This document shows, piece after piece, positions 9,599 through 18,578 of a stretch of DNA of 62,251 nt. The stretch spans positions 1 to 62,251 of the forward strand of contig DIYL01000032.1 in NCBI GenBank assembly GCA_002428985.1. The letters are read 5' to 3'. Origin of the DNA: Anaerolineales bacterium UBA6055 (GTDB lineage: Bacteria > Chloroflexota > Anaerolineae > Aggregatilineales > Phototrophicaceae). The position numbers and the translations under genes are program-made. Positions within the stretch are counted from its first letter, which is position 1, and the number at the start of each line of letters is the position of its first letter. A model generated the notes under the pieces. The model worked only from the letters and a program-made list of their open reading frames with translations, ran no database searches and was not told where the DNA came from.

Positions 9599-10147
9599 AT
9601 GATAGCTGACATTGAAGACCTGATCAAAAAAGCCGATAGCAAGTTTCGTAAAGAGTTGTACGCAGAAGCTCTGCTACTTTACTCCGAGATTTTGAGTCAT
9701 CAGCCCCAAAATACACATGCATTATTCCAACGGGCACGAGCCAAGAACGCACTCGGTAATGTAACAGGTGCACTACATGATCTCACGGGTGTGCTGGAAT
9801 TTGACCCAAGTCATGTTATGGCACGTGTCTATCGTGCCGACTGGGCATTGAGTCTATGGGCAACCGATGAAGCAATCAATGATCGCCAATTCCCAGAATA
9901 CTGTAAACAGTTTTATGATGATGGTCAGCCCTATTTTTCGTCATTGCCACACGATGTTCGAATGGTTGCCTATGAGAAGCATGATATATATTTCAATAAG
10001 GCGAACAAAGCTGAAGATGAAAATCGACTCAATGAAGCCATTCTGTATTGGCAGGCATATCACGGTATTGGTGGCACATTCGATTATGATAGTGAATTGG
10101 TTCTTGAACACATTGAACGGTTAAGGAAACGGCTGAACGACACATAG
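9599..10147 (+). CDS. TPR-repeat protein
   Basis: This soluble protein of 182 residues has about two to three tetratricopeptide repeats near 15-90 (AEALLLYSEILSHQPQNTHA, FQRARAKNALGNVTGALHDL) and a further helical repeat near 140-175. TPRs mediate protein contacts; no catalytic motif is present. I prefer ATG 9599, with GAGG nine bases upstream, to the GTG at 9584 in the same frame. Confidence 0.75.
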   Translation: MIADIEDLIKKADSKFRKELYAEALLLYSEILSHQPQNTHALFQRARAKNALGNVTGALHDLTGVLEFDPSHVMARVYRADWALSLWATDEAINDRQFPEYCKQFYDDGQPYFSSLPHDVRMVAYEKHDIYFNKANKAEDENRLNEAILYWQAYHGIGGTFDYDSELVLEHIERLRKRLNDT

Positions 10148-10210
10148 AGTTGCTGGGTATTTTTTTACCCCATCATTTTGTGAGGCATATTCGTTCAGCC
10201 CTCTTTAACC

Positions 10211-10247
10211 CTGTCTTTCTCTATGATCTCTGTGTCTTCGTGGTTCA
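10211..10247 (-). repeat. Purine-rich dispersed repeat
   Basis: Read on the minus strand this is AACCACGAAGACACAGAGAT followed by CATAGAGAAAGACAG, with a loose 8-9-base periodicity (CACGAAGA-CACAGAGA-TCATAGAGA). Elements of this 'accacagagacacagag' kind are dispersed in several soil and aquatic phyla. Only one copy is present here, so the assignment rests on recognition. Confidence 0.4.
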
Positions 10248-10413
10248 TAATCATAAAAGGGAGTTGACATGTTATTGAAATATACTCCAACTAGCCGACA
10301 TTCAAAAATGACTGCTAAAAATTCTGATACAACATTTACGTCCACGTAGGGAATCTGCAATAATCATCGTCCATACTATAGACAGACAAGAGACGATTAA
10401 AGGAAAAATTGCT

Positions 10414-10950
10414 ATGAGTAAAGAAGTTGCAACATTAGGTGGTGGTTGTTTCTGGTGTGTGGAAGCCGTCTATAACCAATTGATTGGGGTACACTCCGCG
10501 ATTTCTGGTTACATGGGCGGACACGTTGATAACCCAACCTATCAGCAAGTATGCAATAAAACAACTGGACACGCAGAAGTTGTGAATGTCACCTTTGATA
10601 ACGACGTGATTAGTTTCCAAGATGTTCTCAATATCTTCTTCACAGTACACGATCCAACAACACTAAACCGTCAAGGCAATGATGTCGGACCACAGTATCG
10701 CTCTGGTATCTGGTATCACAATGATGAACAAAAGCGCATTGCCGAAGAAACTATCAAACGTGTAGACAACGAAGGACTCTATCCGAATAAAATCGTGACC
10801 GAAGTGACACCTGCCAGCACCTTCTGGGTAGCTGAAGATTATCACCAGAACTACTTCAGCAACAATCCAACCCAAGGCTACTGCGCCTTTGTCATCGCAC
10901 CAAAAGTTGCCAAGTTCCGCAAACAATACTTCGACCGCCTAAAGAAATAA
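10414..10950 (+). CDS. msrA: Peptide-methionine (S)-S-oxide reductase
   Basis: The enzyme reduces methionine-S-sulfoxide in proteins and free Met in the cytoplasm, using thioredoxin. The catalytic motif GGCFWC is near residues 10-15, with Cys12 as the nucleophile. The characteristic YQQVCNKTTGHAEVV, GNDVGPQYRSGIWYHN and AEDYHQNYF segments follow. Length (178) fits the short MsrA class. AAAGGA precedes the ATG. No msrB is adjacent. Confidence 0.97.
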   Translation: MSKEVATLGGGCFWCVEAVYNQLIGVHSAISGYMGGHVDNPTYQQVCNKTTGHAEVVNVTFDNDVISFQDVLNIFFTVHDPTTLNRQGNDVGPQYRSGIWYHNDEQKRIAEETIKRVDNEGLYPNKIVTEVTPASTFWVAEDYHQNYFSNNPTQGYCAFVIAPKVAKFRKQYFDRLKK

Positions 10951-11130
10951 GCGAATCGATTATCAATGATCGGGGCAGGATTGAGTCTTGCCTCTAGGTC
11001 GTAGGATACAAAAATCTGCTTGAAGGATTCTTATAAACCTCTTTAGCAGGTTTACCCATATCGGGTAGCCTGTCGGTTTTTAACCACAGGCGATTCAATT
11101 AAGGAAATCGGGGCAGGATTGATGCTTGCC
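10951..11130. repeat. Pair of ~41-bp imperfect direct repeats flanking ~97 bp
   Basis: The stretch 10951-10992 (GCGAATCGATTATCAATGAT, then CGGGGCAGGATTGAGTCTTGCC) and the stretch 11090-11130 (GCGATTCAATTAAGGAAATC, then GGGGCAGGATTGATGCTTGCC) match almost throughout. The second copy folds as GGGGCA...TTGCCCC. The interval holds the msrA terminator. Confidence 0.6.
11046..11082 (+). terminator. Intrinsic terminator after msrA
   Basis: CAGGtTTACCC and GGGTAgCCTG form a bulged stem with a five-base loop, followed by TCGGTTTTT. It lies about 95 bases past the msrA stop. A smaller competing hairpin, AAACCT-ctttagc-AGGTTT (11035-11053), overlaps its left arm. Confidence 0.6.
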
Positions 11131-11146
11131 CCCCAAAAAATTTGTG

Positions 11147-12400
11147 TTAGATGCCACCAATCGGCGTTGGTGGGATAGGTGTCGGCGGGATTGCTGTTGG
11201 TAACGATTGTGTTTCGTAACCGGAGCAACGTTGTGTGATATTGTATAGACCAATATTAATCGCTTCAATGATTTGCTCCTGTGATGTGTAGTTCAATGAA
11301 TCTTGTAGTACCACCCACGCATCATCACATTGATCGAGGAAGTAATGGGCTAACCCACGAATGTAATAACACTCAACCTCATCGGATCCAAAGCGAACAC
11401 AATTATTAAACGAATCAATCGAGCTTTCATAGTTACGACGGTTATATTGGAGTTGCCCGAGCATACGCCATGCCGACCCATATTGTGGATCAATATCAAT
11501 CGCCGTTTCACAAAATCCACTCGCGACAATAAATTCACCCACAGATGCATATGTCTCACATAACCGCAGATATGCTTTTGCATTATCAGGGTCGATAGTC
11601 AGCACCCGTCGATACACCCCAACTGCCATTTCTGGGAAGTCAATCGCGCGATATTGTGCTGCTAATTCGAAGTATGGCGGGGTTACATTCGGGTTGATGT
11701 TGACTGCTTCTTCTAATTGCTCAATTGCTTGTGAATTGCGTCCTGTATAAATCAGTGGAATCGAATACGCACGATGGCTAAACGCATCCATCGGATCCAG
11801 ATTAACGGCTGCAATCCCCCGTTGTAACCCTTCGGCATAACGCCCAATATTGGTGTAAGCGATGGAAAGTGCCGCATGCAACGGTGCAAAATTTGGATCA
11901 ATTTCTAAACCAGAGACTGCTGTTGGAATTGCTGTGCCAGGGTCACTCCACATCAAGGCACGTGCTTTCAGCGCATACCCACGCACATCATTCGGCGCAA
12001 CAGCAATTGCTCGCTCTCCAATCGGAACAGCAGCATCAAATTGATCAAGCTCAATCAACAACTTGCCGTACTCATATAAGTAATTGATGTCATCAGGGCG
12101 TTGTTGTACAGCTAGTTCAAATTCAGCTAGGGCTTCTTCTGCGTCACCCGCGACATATAAATCGACACCGAGTTGCGCATGCTCACTAGCATATAAGGTC
12201 GGCGTCGGTGCAATCCCGAGTGCATCCAGTGCCATATATTGCATCTGCCCATAATTTTGAGTCGTCATCACCACCAAACCCATCGCAATGACACCAATAA
12301 GTAAGCCAAACAGAAATAACGGCACGCCGGATAAACCACGTTTGCGATTGCTAAAAAAGGGTTTGTTGTAGTTACGTTTAATTTTCTGATTGGGTCTCAT
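11147..12400 (-). CDS. Membrane-anchored TPR protein
   Basis: A single membrane helix (FLFGLLIGVIAMGLVVMTTQ, about 28-50) anchors about eight TPR repeats filling residues 75-385 (for example AEEALAEFELAVQQRPDDIN). The tail is PTAIPPTPIPPTPIGGI. The basic N-terminus (KIKRNYNKPFFSNRKRG) suggests that the N-terminus is inside and the TPR domain outside. It is probably a scaffold at the cell surface. ATG 12400 is preferred to a TTG at 12412 in the same frame. Confidence 0.8.
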   Translation of the reverse strand: MRPNQKIKRNYNKPFFSNRKRGLSGVPLFLFGLLIGVIAMGLVVMTTQNYGQMQYMALDALGIAPTPTLYASEHAQLGVDLYVAGDAEEALAEFELAVQQRPDDINYLYEYGKLLIELDQFDAAVPIGERAIAVAPNDVRGYALKARALMWSDPGTAIPTAVSGLEIDPNFAPLHAALSIAYTNIGRYAEGLQRGIAAVNLDPMDAFSHRAYSIPLIYTGRNSQAIEQLEEAVNINPNVTPPYFELAAQYRAIDFPEMAVGVYRRVLTIDPDNAKAYLRLCETYASVGEFIVASGFCETAIDIDPQYGSAWRMLGQLQYNRRNYESSIDSFNNCVRFGSDEVECYYIRGLAHYFLDQCDDAWVVLQDSLNYTSQEQIIEAINIGLYNITQRCSGYETQSLPTAIPPTPIPPTPIGGI

Positions 12401-12568
12401 GAGTAAGCTCAAATATCTATCATTATGATTTCAGATTAGTGGAGAGTTGATAGACCTGTCAAGGTCATCACCTTAATATTATACATAACGACCGCTAAAA
12501 TATCTTACTTGAGTGTAAGGTTTTTATTTTAGCGTTAATCAAAAAATATGGGGATGACACATGGTTGA

Positions 12569-12593
12569 GAGGGCGAACACAATGTCCACCCTC
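12569..12593 (-). terminator. Hairpin downstream of the lipoprotein gene
   Basis: On the minus strand GAGGGTGGAC-ATTGT-GTTCGCCCTC forms a ten-pair stem (two G-U) starting 14 bases after the lipoprotein stop. No T-run follows directly, so it may stabilise the 3' end rather than terminate alone. Confidence 0.4.
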
Positions 12594-12606
12594 ATCGATG
12601 ACAATC

Positions 12607-13944
12607 TTATCCACAACCGCCTTTTTGCAGCACATAATCTGTACCGGAATCAGACGTGTTATCGCTTTCGTTACTCTCCGCAATCACGCCATCAGTATCA
12701 ATTGTTGCGCGAATGCGTTGCAGTTCGTCGAAGTTGGTCCCAACACTGATAAATGCAGTTGCGCTTCCTGTAGCACCTGCTGCAATCGGTTGGAAGATTG
12801 TTTCAGTAGTCTCCAGTGTTGCACCCGTACTCACCAAAATGGCTTCAATCCGAATTTTCCCGCCATTTTCTGTACCAGCAGATCCGTTATTGGTCACATT
12901 TACAGTAATTTGTGATGCTTCCTGACAGACCAATGGATGCGGATCAATCCCGATACTGGCGACAACCAAATTAATTTGGCTAGGGACAGGTGTTGGGGTC
13001 GGTGTGACCGGAACCGGCGTGAATGTATTGGTTGCTGGGATTGGCGTTGGTGGACCTGCATCGACTGGCAAGCTAGAGAGGTCGCCTGTGGTTGTCACCA
13101 GTGACGCAAAAATCCACGCTGTACTGTTAAAGTAGCGGATTTTATACCAGTCACGGGCTGGATTCACTGCCACAATCTCAGCTTCTTGGTTAGCTGCAAT
13201 ACTACCGACAGGGGGTTCAAACACAGTATTTGGACCACTACGCAAGTTTGCCCCACTGATAACCAATGCCATCGGGATACTAGGGGTGTTGGTTGCAGTT
13301 GGTTCGGGTGTATTGGTTGGTGGACCAGGTGTGCTGGTTGCTGGCGGTGCTTGGGTTGGGGCTGCGGTGTCAGCGGATGTATCTGCTGCTGTATCAGCCG
13401 TTGTATCTGTTGTTTGTGACGATGTATCCGGTTGAGCTTCAACCACAACTTCGGTTGGTGTTGGAACAATCTGCGCTGTGTTGTCAGCCTGTGTGCTACC
13501 AGACGACTCAGCTTGTCTAATGACAGATACCGATACGGTTGCTCGTTCGCTGGTTGTACCGTCAGCACGCGCCGCCTCGACTGAGATTTCGTATTGTCCT
13601 TCGACACTGGTTAGCCAATCTTGTGTGATTGAGAATGTGGCAGCTCCCGAAGCATTCGGCTCGATTGCTTGTCCGACTACTGCTTCATCCAGATAAATGG
13701 TCACAGAGGCAACATCAGCGCCTGCATTTTCGACCCGTGCCTGAATGTTAACGGTGGTACCTTCCAAAAATGTCTGATTTGGCAGTGGTGAAAATAGGCG
13801 AACTGTTGGTGCACCTTCAAATGTATCCGATGCCGAATCACTTCCACCAGACGGAGATAAACTACAGCCAGTTACAAATAATCCAGCAATTAATATAATA
13901 AGAAAAGATAAGCGATTTTGCCCGCTAATAGCTCCTATTTGCAT
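12607..13944 (-). CDS. Lipoprotein with Ig-like, SH3b and CARDB domains
   Basis: The leader ends in LFVTGCSLS, a lipobox Cys. An Ig-like beta domain (about 45-140) follows, then a long Thr/Pro/Asp-rich linker with an STPGPPTNTPEP segment, an SH3b domain (about 225-290: SGANLRSGPNTVFEPP ... AWIFASLV), a second PTP linker, and a C-terminal CARDB domain (about 340-440: VTNNGSAGTENGG ... NESDNTSD). It is probably an extracytoplasmic adhesin or wall-binding protein. Start ATG 13944 has AGGAG seven bases upstream; an ATG at 13968 in the same frame does not. Confidence 0.82.
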   Translation of the reverse strand: MQIGAISGQNRLSFLIILIAGLFVTGCSLSPSGGSDSASDTFEGAPTVRLFSPLPNQTFLEGTTVNIQARVENAGADVASVTIYLDEAVVGQAIEPNASGAATFSITQDWLTSVEGQYEISVEAARADGTTSERATVSVSVIRQAESSGSTQADNTAQIVPTPTEVVVEAQPDTSSQTTDTTADTAADTSADTAAPTQAPPATSTPGPPTNTPEPTATNTPSIPMALVISGANLRSGPNTVFEPPVGSIAANQEAEIVAVNPARDWYKIRYFNSTAWIFASLVTTTGDLSSLPVDAGPPTPIPATNTFTPVPVTPTPTPVPSQINLVVASIGIDPHPLVCQEASQITVNVTNNGSAGTENGGKIRIEAILVSTGATLETTETIFQPIAAGATGSATAFISVGTNFDELQRIRATIDTDGVIAESNESDNTSDSGTDYVLQKGGCG

Positions 13945-14175
13945 ACACGTACTCCTGCTAAAAATCATCTCAAACTCGAATAACTCTAACAGAAACTCTA
14001 ACAGATTGCGAGGAACATTACCGTCCGATTATCCTACTATCGTACTAACCGAGGATGTTGCTTAGCATCTCAGGAGGTGTTGAAATAGGATGATGTATGG
14101 GCAAATTAAGCGTGCGAAAACTACAGCTCACAATATAGAGTAAAGAGGCTAGACCCTATCTTAATGTCAAAACGC

Positions 14176-14203
14176 TTGAGGCGACTGATTTCTTTGCTAT
14201 AAT
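14176..14203 (+). promoter_or_regulatory. Promoter of tRNA-Arg
   Basis: The -35 box TTGAGG (14176-14181), a 16-base spacer and an extended -10 TGCTATAAT (TATAAT at 14198-14203) lie ten bases before the tRNA, so transcription should begin almost at its 5' end. Confidence 0.75.
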
Positions 14204-14212
14204 GTAAACATT

Positions 14213-14285
14213 GCTCCAGTAGCTCAGGGGATAGAGCTTCGGTTTCCTAAACCGAGAGTCGTAGGTTCGAATCCTATCTGGAGCA
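14213..14285 (+). tRNA. tRNA-Arg (anticodon CCT)
   Basis: The 73-base cloverleaf has acceptor arms GCTCCAG / CTGGAGC, a D arm with AGCTCAGGGGATAGAGC, an anticodon arm TCGGT-TTCCTAA-ACCGA giving anticodon CCT (reads AGG), a T arm GTAGGTTCGAATCCTAT and discriminator A. CCA is not encoded. It is a single gene with its own promoter and terminator. Confidence 0.96.
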
Positions 14286-14291
14286 CTCAAG

Positions 14292-14322
14292 GCCAGTACA
14301 ACAAATTGTGCTGGCTTTTTTT
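14292..14322 (+). terminator. Terminator of tRNA-Arg
   Basis: GCCAGTACA-acaaat-TGTGCTGGC (one G-U pair) is followed by seven T, beginning seven bases after the tRNA. It ends just before the stop of the convergent kinase gene. Confidence 0.88.
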
Positions 14323-14328
14323 GTTTAG

Positions 14329-15576
14329 CTAACTATCGTGCGAAGACAGCTTAGGGCGCAGCGGTACTGTATCTTCATCGTCCTTGGATTTGACTTTCGG
14401 TTTATCCGCTTCACCTAATCCACCAAAATTATTTTCTTCACTTGGTGGTGGGCATTCTGGCAAACTAATCCAAAAGGTCGCCCCGCCTGATTCAGGGAAG
14501 TCGACACCGACCTCGCCACGCTGAGCATTCGTGAGGTGTTTGACAATCCACAAACCCAACCCTGTGCTCGATTCGCCACCTGTTGGACGTGTACTGAGTT
14601 TCCCAAATTCTGTGTAGAGCTTTTCGCGCTCATCTTCAGGTATACCAGGACCCTGATCAGCGACATAAATAAACCCACGTCCATTTTCAGTCCGTGTTGA
14701 AACAACAATTGTTGTATTTTCTGGACTGTATTTGATCGCGTTACTCACCAGATTGCTCACGACTTGGATTAAACGCGACGCATCGGCTGTCACCCAACCA
14801 TCGGTTTCTTGCATCTCAAGTTTGATGTTTTTCTTGTTGGCAGCAATTTCATATTGCGTCAATACGTTATAGACCACATCCTTGAATTCAATGGGCTTGA
14901 GTTTGATGTCCATCTGTCCCGTTTGTAGCTCAACCATATCAAGGAAATTACTGATGATACTGCCCATACTCTCAACCGTCAGTTTGATCGTGTCTAGGGT
15001 TTGATTAGTCGATTTGTCTTCCGGCAACATTTTGCGTAGCAAATGCTCTGCCATACGAATATTGCTGAGCGGAGTTTTGAGGTCGTGGGAGGCGATACGG
15101 AATAACTGCGAGCGCAATTTTTCAGCTTTGGTCAATTCAGTGATGGTTTCTTGGCGTTCATCCAATAACCGTTTGACCATCAGTTGTGTTTTGACCCGTG
15201 CGACGACTACACTAACATCAACCGGTTTGGTGATGTAGTCGTTTGCACCGAGGCGTAACCCATTCACAACATCGCGCGTATTCGCCATCGCCGAGATTAA
15301 AATGACGGGTAAGTTGCGCGTCGCCGGAGTTTCACGAATTTCACCGAGTACATCGAGACCACTCATGTTGGGCATCATGATGTCGAGCATCACGAGGTCA
15401 ATCGTCGGGTCTTCATGGAGCATATCAAGGGCTTCTCGTCCGCCACCTGCCGTCGAAATATGATAATCCCGTTCAAATAGGTGCATCAACAATTCGCGGT
15501 TGATGCGATCATCATCAACAACCAATAGGTGGTGTTGTTTATCCTCAAGGGGCAGAATATCTTGATTAACTCTCAT
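14329..15576 (-). CDS. Response regulator-histidine kinase hybrid
   Basis: This soluble REC-HisKA-HATPase protein has a receiver domain at about 15-130 (VVDDDRINRE, Asp in VMLDIMMPNMSG, Lys in DYITKPVD), a short coiled coil, HisKA with His in IASHDLKTPLSNI, and HATPase with N box SNLVSNAIKYS, G1 VADQGPGIP and G2 STGLGLWIVKH. The last about 45 residues are a charged tail. It lies downstream of the single-domain REC gene (15677-16060), and the pair probably forms one unit. The start is ambiguous: ATG 15576, or GTG 15588 four codons earlier. Confidence 0.92.
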   Translation of the reverse strand: MRVNQDILPLEDKQHHLLVVDDDRINRELLMHLFERDYHISTAGGGREALDMLHEDPTIDLVMLDIMMPNMSGLDVLGEIRETPATRNLPVILISAMANTRDVVNGLRLGANDYITKPVDVSVVVARVKTQLMVKRLLDERQETITELTKAEKLRSQLFRIASHDLKTPLSNIRMAEHLLRKMLPEDKSTNQTLDTIKLTVESMGSIISNFLDMVELQTGQMDIKLKPIEFKDVVYNVLTQYEIAANKKNIKLEMQETDGWVTADASRLIQVVSNLVSNAIKYSPENTTIVVSTRTENGRGFIYVADQGPGIPEDEREKLYTEFGKLSTRPTGGESSTGLGLWIVKHLTNAQRGEVGVDFPESGGATFWISLPECPPPSEENNFGGLGEADKPKVKSKDDEDTVPLRPKLSSHDS

Positions 15577-15676
15577 AGGTTTTGTCACTTATTGATATTG
15601 TTAAAGCTTGTAATAAGGATACTAGAAACATCCCCGTAACGCTAACAAAATACGTGTAAAATCTTAAAAATCTATT

Positions 15677-16060
15677 TTATTCTTCGTCTGCTTTTGTGAG
15701 TAGCGTGTCGATGAGTTCGAACAATTTTTTGCTCTCATAGGGCTTCATCAAGTATCCATCTGCCGATGTGTTGATAATGCGCTCCTGTTCGGATTGCACC
15801 ATTGATGCAGTTAAAAATACAAACGGTGTTTTGCCATGTGTATCACTAGAACGAATATCTTCTAACACTTCGAATCCGTCTTTCTCAGGCATCGCAATAT
15901 CACAGATAATGAGGTCCGGTTGTACATCTTCTAATTTGTCGGTGATCCCTACCCCTGTCATAGATGTTTCGACAGAATACCCTTTCAACGACAGTAAATC
16001 ACTAATCATGTCGCGCATTTCGTGATTGTCATCAATAACCAATATTTTGTTTTTTGCCAT
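15677..16060 (-). CDS. Single-domain response regulator
   Basis: The 127-residue receiver-only protein has acidic pocket VIDDN, phosphoacceptor Asp in ICDIAMPEKDGF, Thr in VFLTAS and Lys in GYLMKPYESKK. With no output domain it should work by phosphotransfer or protein contact, like CheY/Spo0F. It is the first gene of a probable two-gene unit with the hybrid kinase downstream, 88-100 bases away. Confidence 0.92.
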   Translation of the reverse strand: MAKNKILVIDDNHEMRDMISDLLSLKGYSVETSMTGVGITDKLEDVQPDLIICDIAMPEKDGFEVLEDIRSSDTHGKTPFVFLTASMVQSEQERIINTSADGYLMKPYESKKLFELIDTLLTKADEE

Positions 16061-16102
16061 GTGGTTGTCTCTATTTGATCCCTTTAAATGCTATCCTCAG
16101 TA

Positions 16103-16127
16103 TAGCCGAAGCGTTCATTCTCGGCTA
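16103..16127. promoter_or_regulatory. Inverted repeat between divergent genes
   Basis: TAGCCGA-agcgttcattc-TCGGCTA is a perfect 7-bp inverted repeat 43 bases upstream of the response regulator start. It could be an operator or a 5'-leader hairpin. No matching second copy is seen. Confidence 0.3.
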
Positions 16128-16278
16128 CAGTTTGAGTGTTTGAAATGTATGATAATATAGCGAAAATGGCGGAAATTGGCTTAGACAGGTCTCAGTCCTA
16201 CGAAATACAAAGGTTTTGTCGGGTCTGTATCCATGCTGACCACGCCATGTTGTATTTTCACCGAAATGATTACACAAG

Positions 16279-16306
16279 TTGTCAAATAGTCAGACTGCGT
16301 TACAAT
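16279..16306 (+). promoter_or_regulatory. Sigma70-type promoter of the ABC ATPase gene
   Basis: TTGTCA (16279-16284), a 16-base spacer and TACAAT (16301-16306) lie 38 bases upstream of the ATG, each within one mismatch of consensus. Confidence 0.6.
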
Positions 16307-16343
16307 TGGGGCTTGTTCAACAGATCAAGACGGTGATACTGCA

Positions 16344-17840
16344 ATGAAAATCGAATTACGCCACATCCATAAACGCTTCGGACCTGTTCACGCTAATAAC
16401 GATATTAACGTCACATTCAACGAGGGGCGCATTGTCGGTATCCTTGGAGAGAATGGGGCGGGTAAATCAACGTTAATGAAGATTTTGTCGGGATTCCAAC
16501 CAGCCGATGAAGGCGATATTTTGATTAACAACCAAGTTGTAGATTACACCGGGCCGACCGCCGCGATTGATAACGGAATTGGAATGTTGCAACAAGACCC
16601 TCTTGATGTTGGCGCGTTCACCGTACTCGAAAATTTCATCTATGGCAGTACCTCTGGGGTAACACTACCACGTCGATCCGCTCAAAAGGCATTATCCGAG
16701 TTAACAAAACGGTTCGGCTTCGAACTGGATCCCCATCAACCGATTGATAACTTATTGATCGCGCAACGCCAACAGCTAGAAATTATTCGCCTACTAGCAT
16801 TAGGGGTTCGTACGCTGATTTTGGATGAGCCAACAACGGGTATCTCTGCTGAACAAAAAATTATCCTGTTTGATGCTCTGCGTAAACTAGCACGTGACGA
16901 AGGCATGATTGTTTTGCTCGTGTCGCATAAACTAGAAGATGTCATTGACCTATGTGATGAAGTCATGGTACTGCGCGGTGGTGAACTTGTTGGTGAGACA
17001 GATATGCCCGAAACTGATGAAAATCTGACCAGCGCTGTTATCGCCGAGACTAAAAAACAGCTGGTTACGATGATGTTTGGCGAAGAATTAGGTGCACAAG
17101 ACCGTGAAACAGTTGCTCTAGGTGAGCCGATTCTAGTGGTCGATAAATTGGTTGTAAATGACCTCCGCCTTGATATGCAACCGATTTCGATGACTGCACA
17201 TGCTGGAGAGGTGATCGGACTCGCTGGTTTAGATGGGAGTGGACAAGAACTATTTATGCGTGCCTGCGCCCGCTTGCAACGGATTGATAGCGGGAATTTA
17301 AGTCTAATGGGCGATACAATCAATAATTATCATTACCGTGAGTTATTCCATCGCGGGTTGATTTTTGGCGCAGCCGGACGCATCGAAGAAGGACTGATTG
17401 CAGGATTAACACTGACCGAACACACAGCTCTAGTTGCCGATGATGGCTTACGGATTGACTGGAAATCCGTACAAAAACGCACTGTCGCACAGATTGATCG
17501 CTATCGTGTAAAAGGTCGTGCATCTGATAATATCGAGCAATTATCTGGGGGGAATCAACAACGTGTATTGATCGGATTGTTACCCGATAATCCCCATCTG
17601 CTGATTTTAGAACAACCGACCCGTGGACTAGATGTCGATTCAGCCCGCTGGATTTGGTCGCAGTTATTGGAACGTCGCAAAGACGGGACTGCGATTATCT
17701 TTAACTCTGCCGAACTTGATGAACTCGTCGCCTATAGCGACCGTATCTTTGTGTTTTATTCGGGACGTGTCTACGAAGTCCCTGATGTCAGCCAAACCAG
17801 TATTGATGAACTCGGACACCTCATCGGTGGCGAATTCTAG
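16344..17840 (+). CDS. Sugar/nucleoside-type ABC transporter ATP-binding protein
   Basis: The protein has two ABC modules in one chain, as in RbsA/NupA-type importers. The first module has an intact Walker A (GENGAGKST, about 35-43) and Walker B (LILDEPTTGIS) but an atypical signature (LLIAQRQQLEI). The second has a degenerate Walker A (GLAGLDGSGQE), a normal signature (LSGGNQQRV) and LILEQPTRGLDV. This asymmetry is usual in the family. It should energise uptake of a nucleoside or sugar, but no permease or binding protein is adjacent, so its partners are elsewhere. Confidence 0.92.
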   Translation: MKIELRHIHKRFGPVHANNDINVTFNEGRIVGILGENGAGKSTLMKILSGFQPADEGDILINNQVVDYTGPTAAIDNGIGMLQQDPLDVGAFTVLENFIYGSTSGVTLPRRSAQKALSELTKRFGFELDPHQPIDNLLIAQRQQLEIIRLLALGVRTLILDEPTTGISAEQKIILFDALRKLARDEGMIVLLVSHKLEDVIDLCDEVMVLRGGELVGETDMPETDENLTSAVIAETKKQLVTMMFGEELGAQDRETVALGEPILVVDKLVVNDLRLDMQPISMTAHAGEVIGLAGLDGSGQELFMRACARLQRIDSGNLSLMGDTINNYHYRELFHRGLIFGAAGRIEEGLIAGLTLTEHTALVADDGLRIDWKSVQKRTVAQIDRYRVKGRASDNIEQLSGGNQQRVLIGLLPDNPHLLILEQPTRGLDVDSARWIWSQLLERRKDGTAIIFNSAELDELVAYSDRIFVFYSGRVYEVPDVSQTSIDELGHLIGGEF

Positions 17841-17878
17841 GACACATGAACTGTATTTTACCAGCTAACAAATGATAC

Positions 17879-18460
17879 TCAGTCTATCTGCGGTGGGGCT
17901 TGATTATAAACAAATCGAAATAAAGTATCCGCCATCTCATCGACCGTCAATTTGTCGGTGCTGGAACGCACTGTTTTGACGAATTCAAGCATGGTGCTAA
18001 TGTGGAGTTTACTAGCAAATTTATCGGGTACACCCTCCTGTAACTGTAAGTTACCGAGATCGAGGTGTTTCTGCACATCACGCTCACAAAATTGAATAAC
18101 TCGTCGTCGCAACGCTGTGCTGACGTGCCCACCGAAGTTTTGAAAGAAACTGATATATTGCAGATATTCGGTTATCATCAAGCGGAATGCACGATATTCC
18201 CGTTCAGGTGTCTGGTAGTCTTGCACTTGGGCAAATACTTTATCACTCGTACGCGCAATCCATGTTGTGATGATATGGTAGACAATGTCCTCTTTGTCTT
18301 TAAAATACATGTAAAATACACGTCGTCCATAATCTGCTTGGTCAGTAATGCCTTTGACTGTTAGGTTTCCATAACCCTCGTTGATGATCAATTGGATTGC
18401 AGCATTCATTAAAGCGGAGCGGGTTTTACACTGTTGGCGCGATAAATTTTGTTTGGTCAT
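17879..18460 (-). CDS. TetR/AcrR-family transcriptional regulator
   Basis: The N-terminal helix-turn-helix (MNAAIQLIINEGYGNLTVKG, then DQADYGRRVFYMYFKDKED) is followed by an all-helical ligand domain ending FRFVYNQAPPQID. I start at ATG 18460; a longer open frame reaching 18682 would overlap the neighbouring DUF4395 gene and has no ribosome site. It probably represses that neighbour or itself. A C-terminal fragment of a related gene lies at 19148-19315, on the far side of DUF4395. Confidence 0.85.
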   Translation of the reverse strand: MTKQNLSRQQCKTRSALMNAAIQLIINEGYGNLTVKGITDQADYGRRVFYMYFKDKEDIVYHIITTWIARTSDKVFAQVQDYQTPEREYRAFRLMITEYLQYISFFQNFGGHVSTALRRRVIQFCERDVQKHLDLGNLQLQEGVPDKFASKLHISTMLEFVKTVRSSTDKLTVDEMADTLFRFVYNQAPPQID

Positions 18461-18578
18461 ACTGTCAGATGATAATCGTTGATGTACATCATGACAGTTT
18501 ATAATAATTTTGAGCATAATAATATATGGAAGGCACATATATTGGATGCGCCTCACATAGTTTGATAGTGCCAAAAGG

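Noticed and set aside
10269..10349. A 26-codon frame with AAGGGAG before its ATG, upstream of msrA
   Set aside because: The composition is not protein-like and nothing ties it to msrA; a leader peptide would need conservation data.
16136..16336. Forward open frame of 66 codons ahead of the ABC ATPase
   Set aside because: It runs across the promoter and has no ribosome site and no protein-like pattern.
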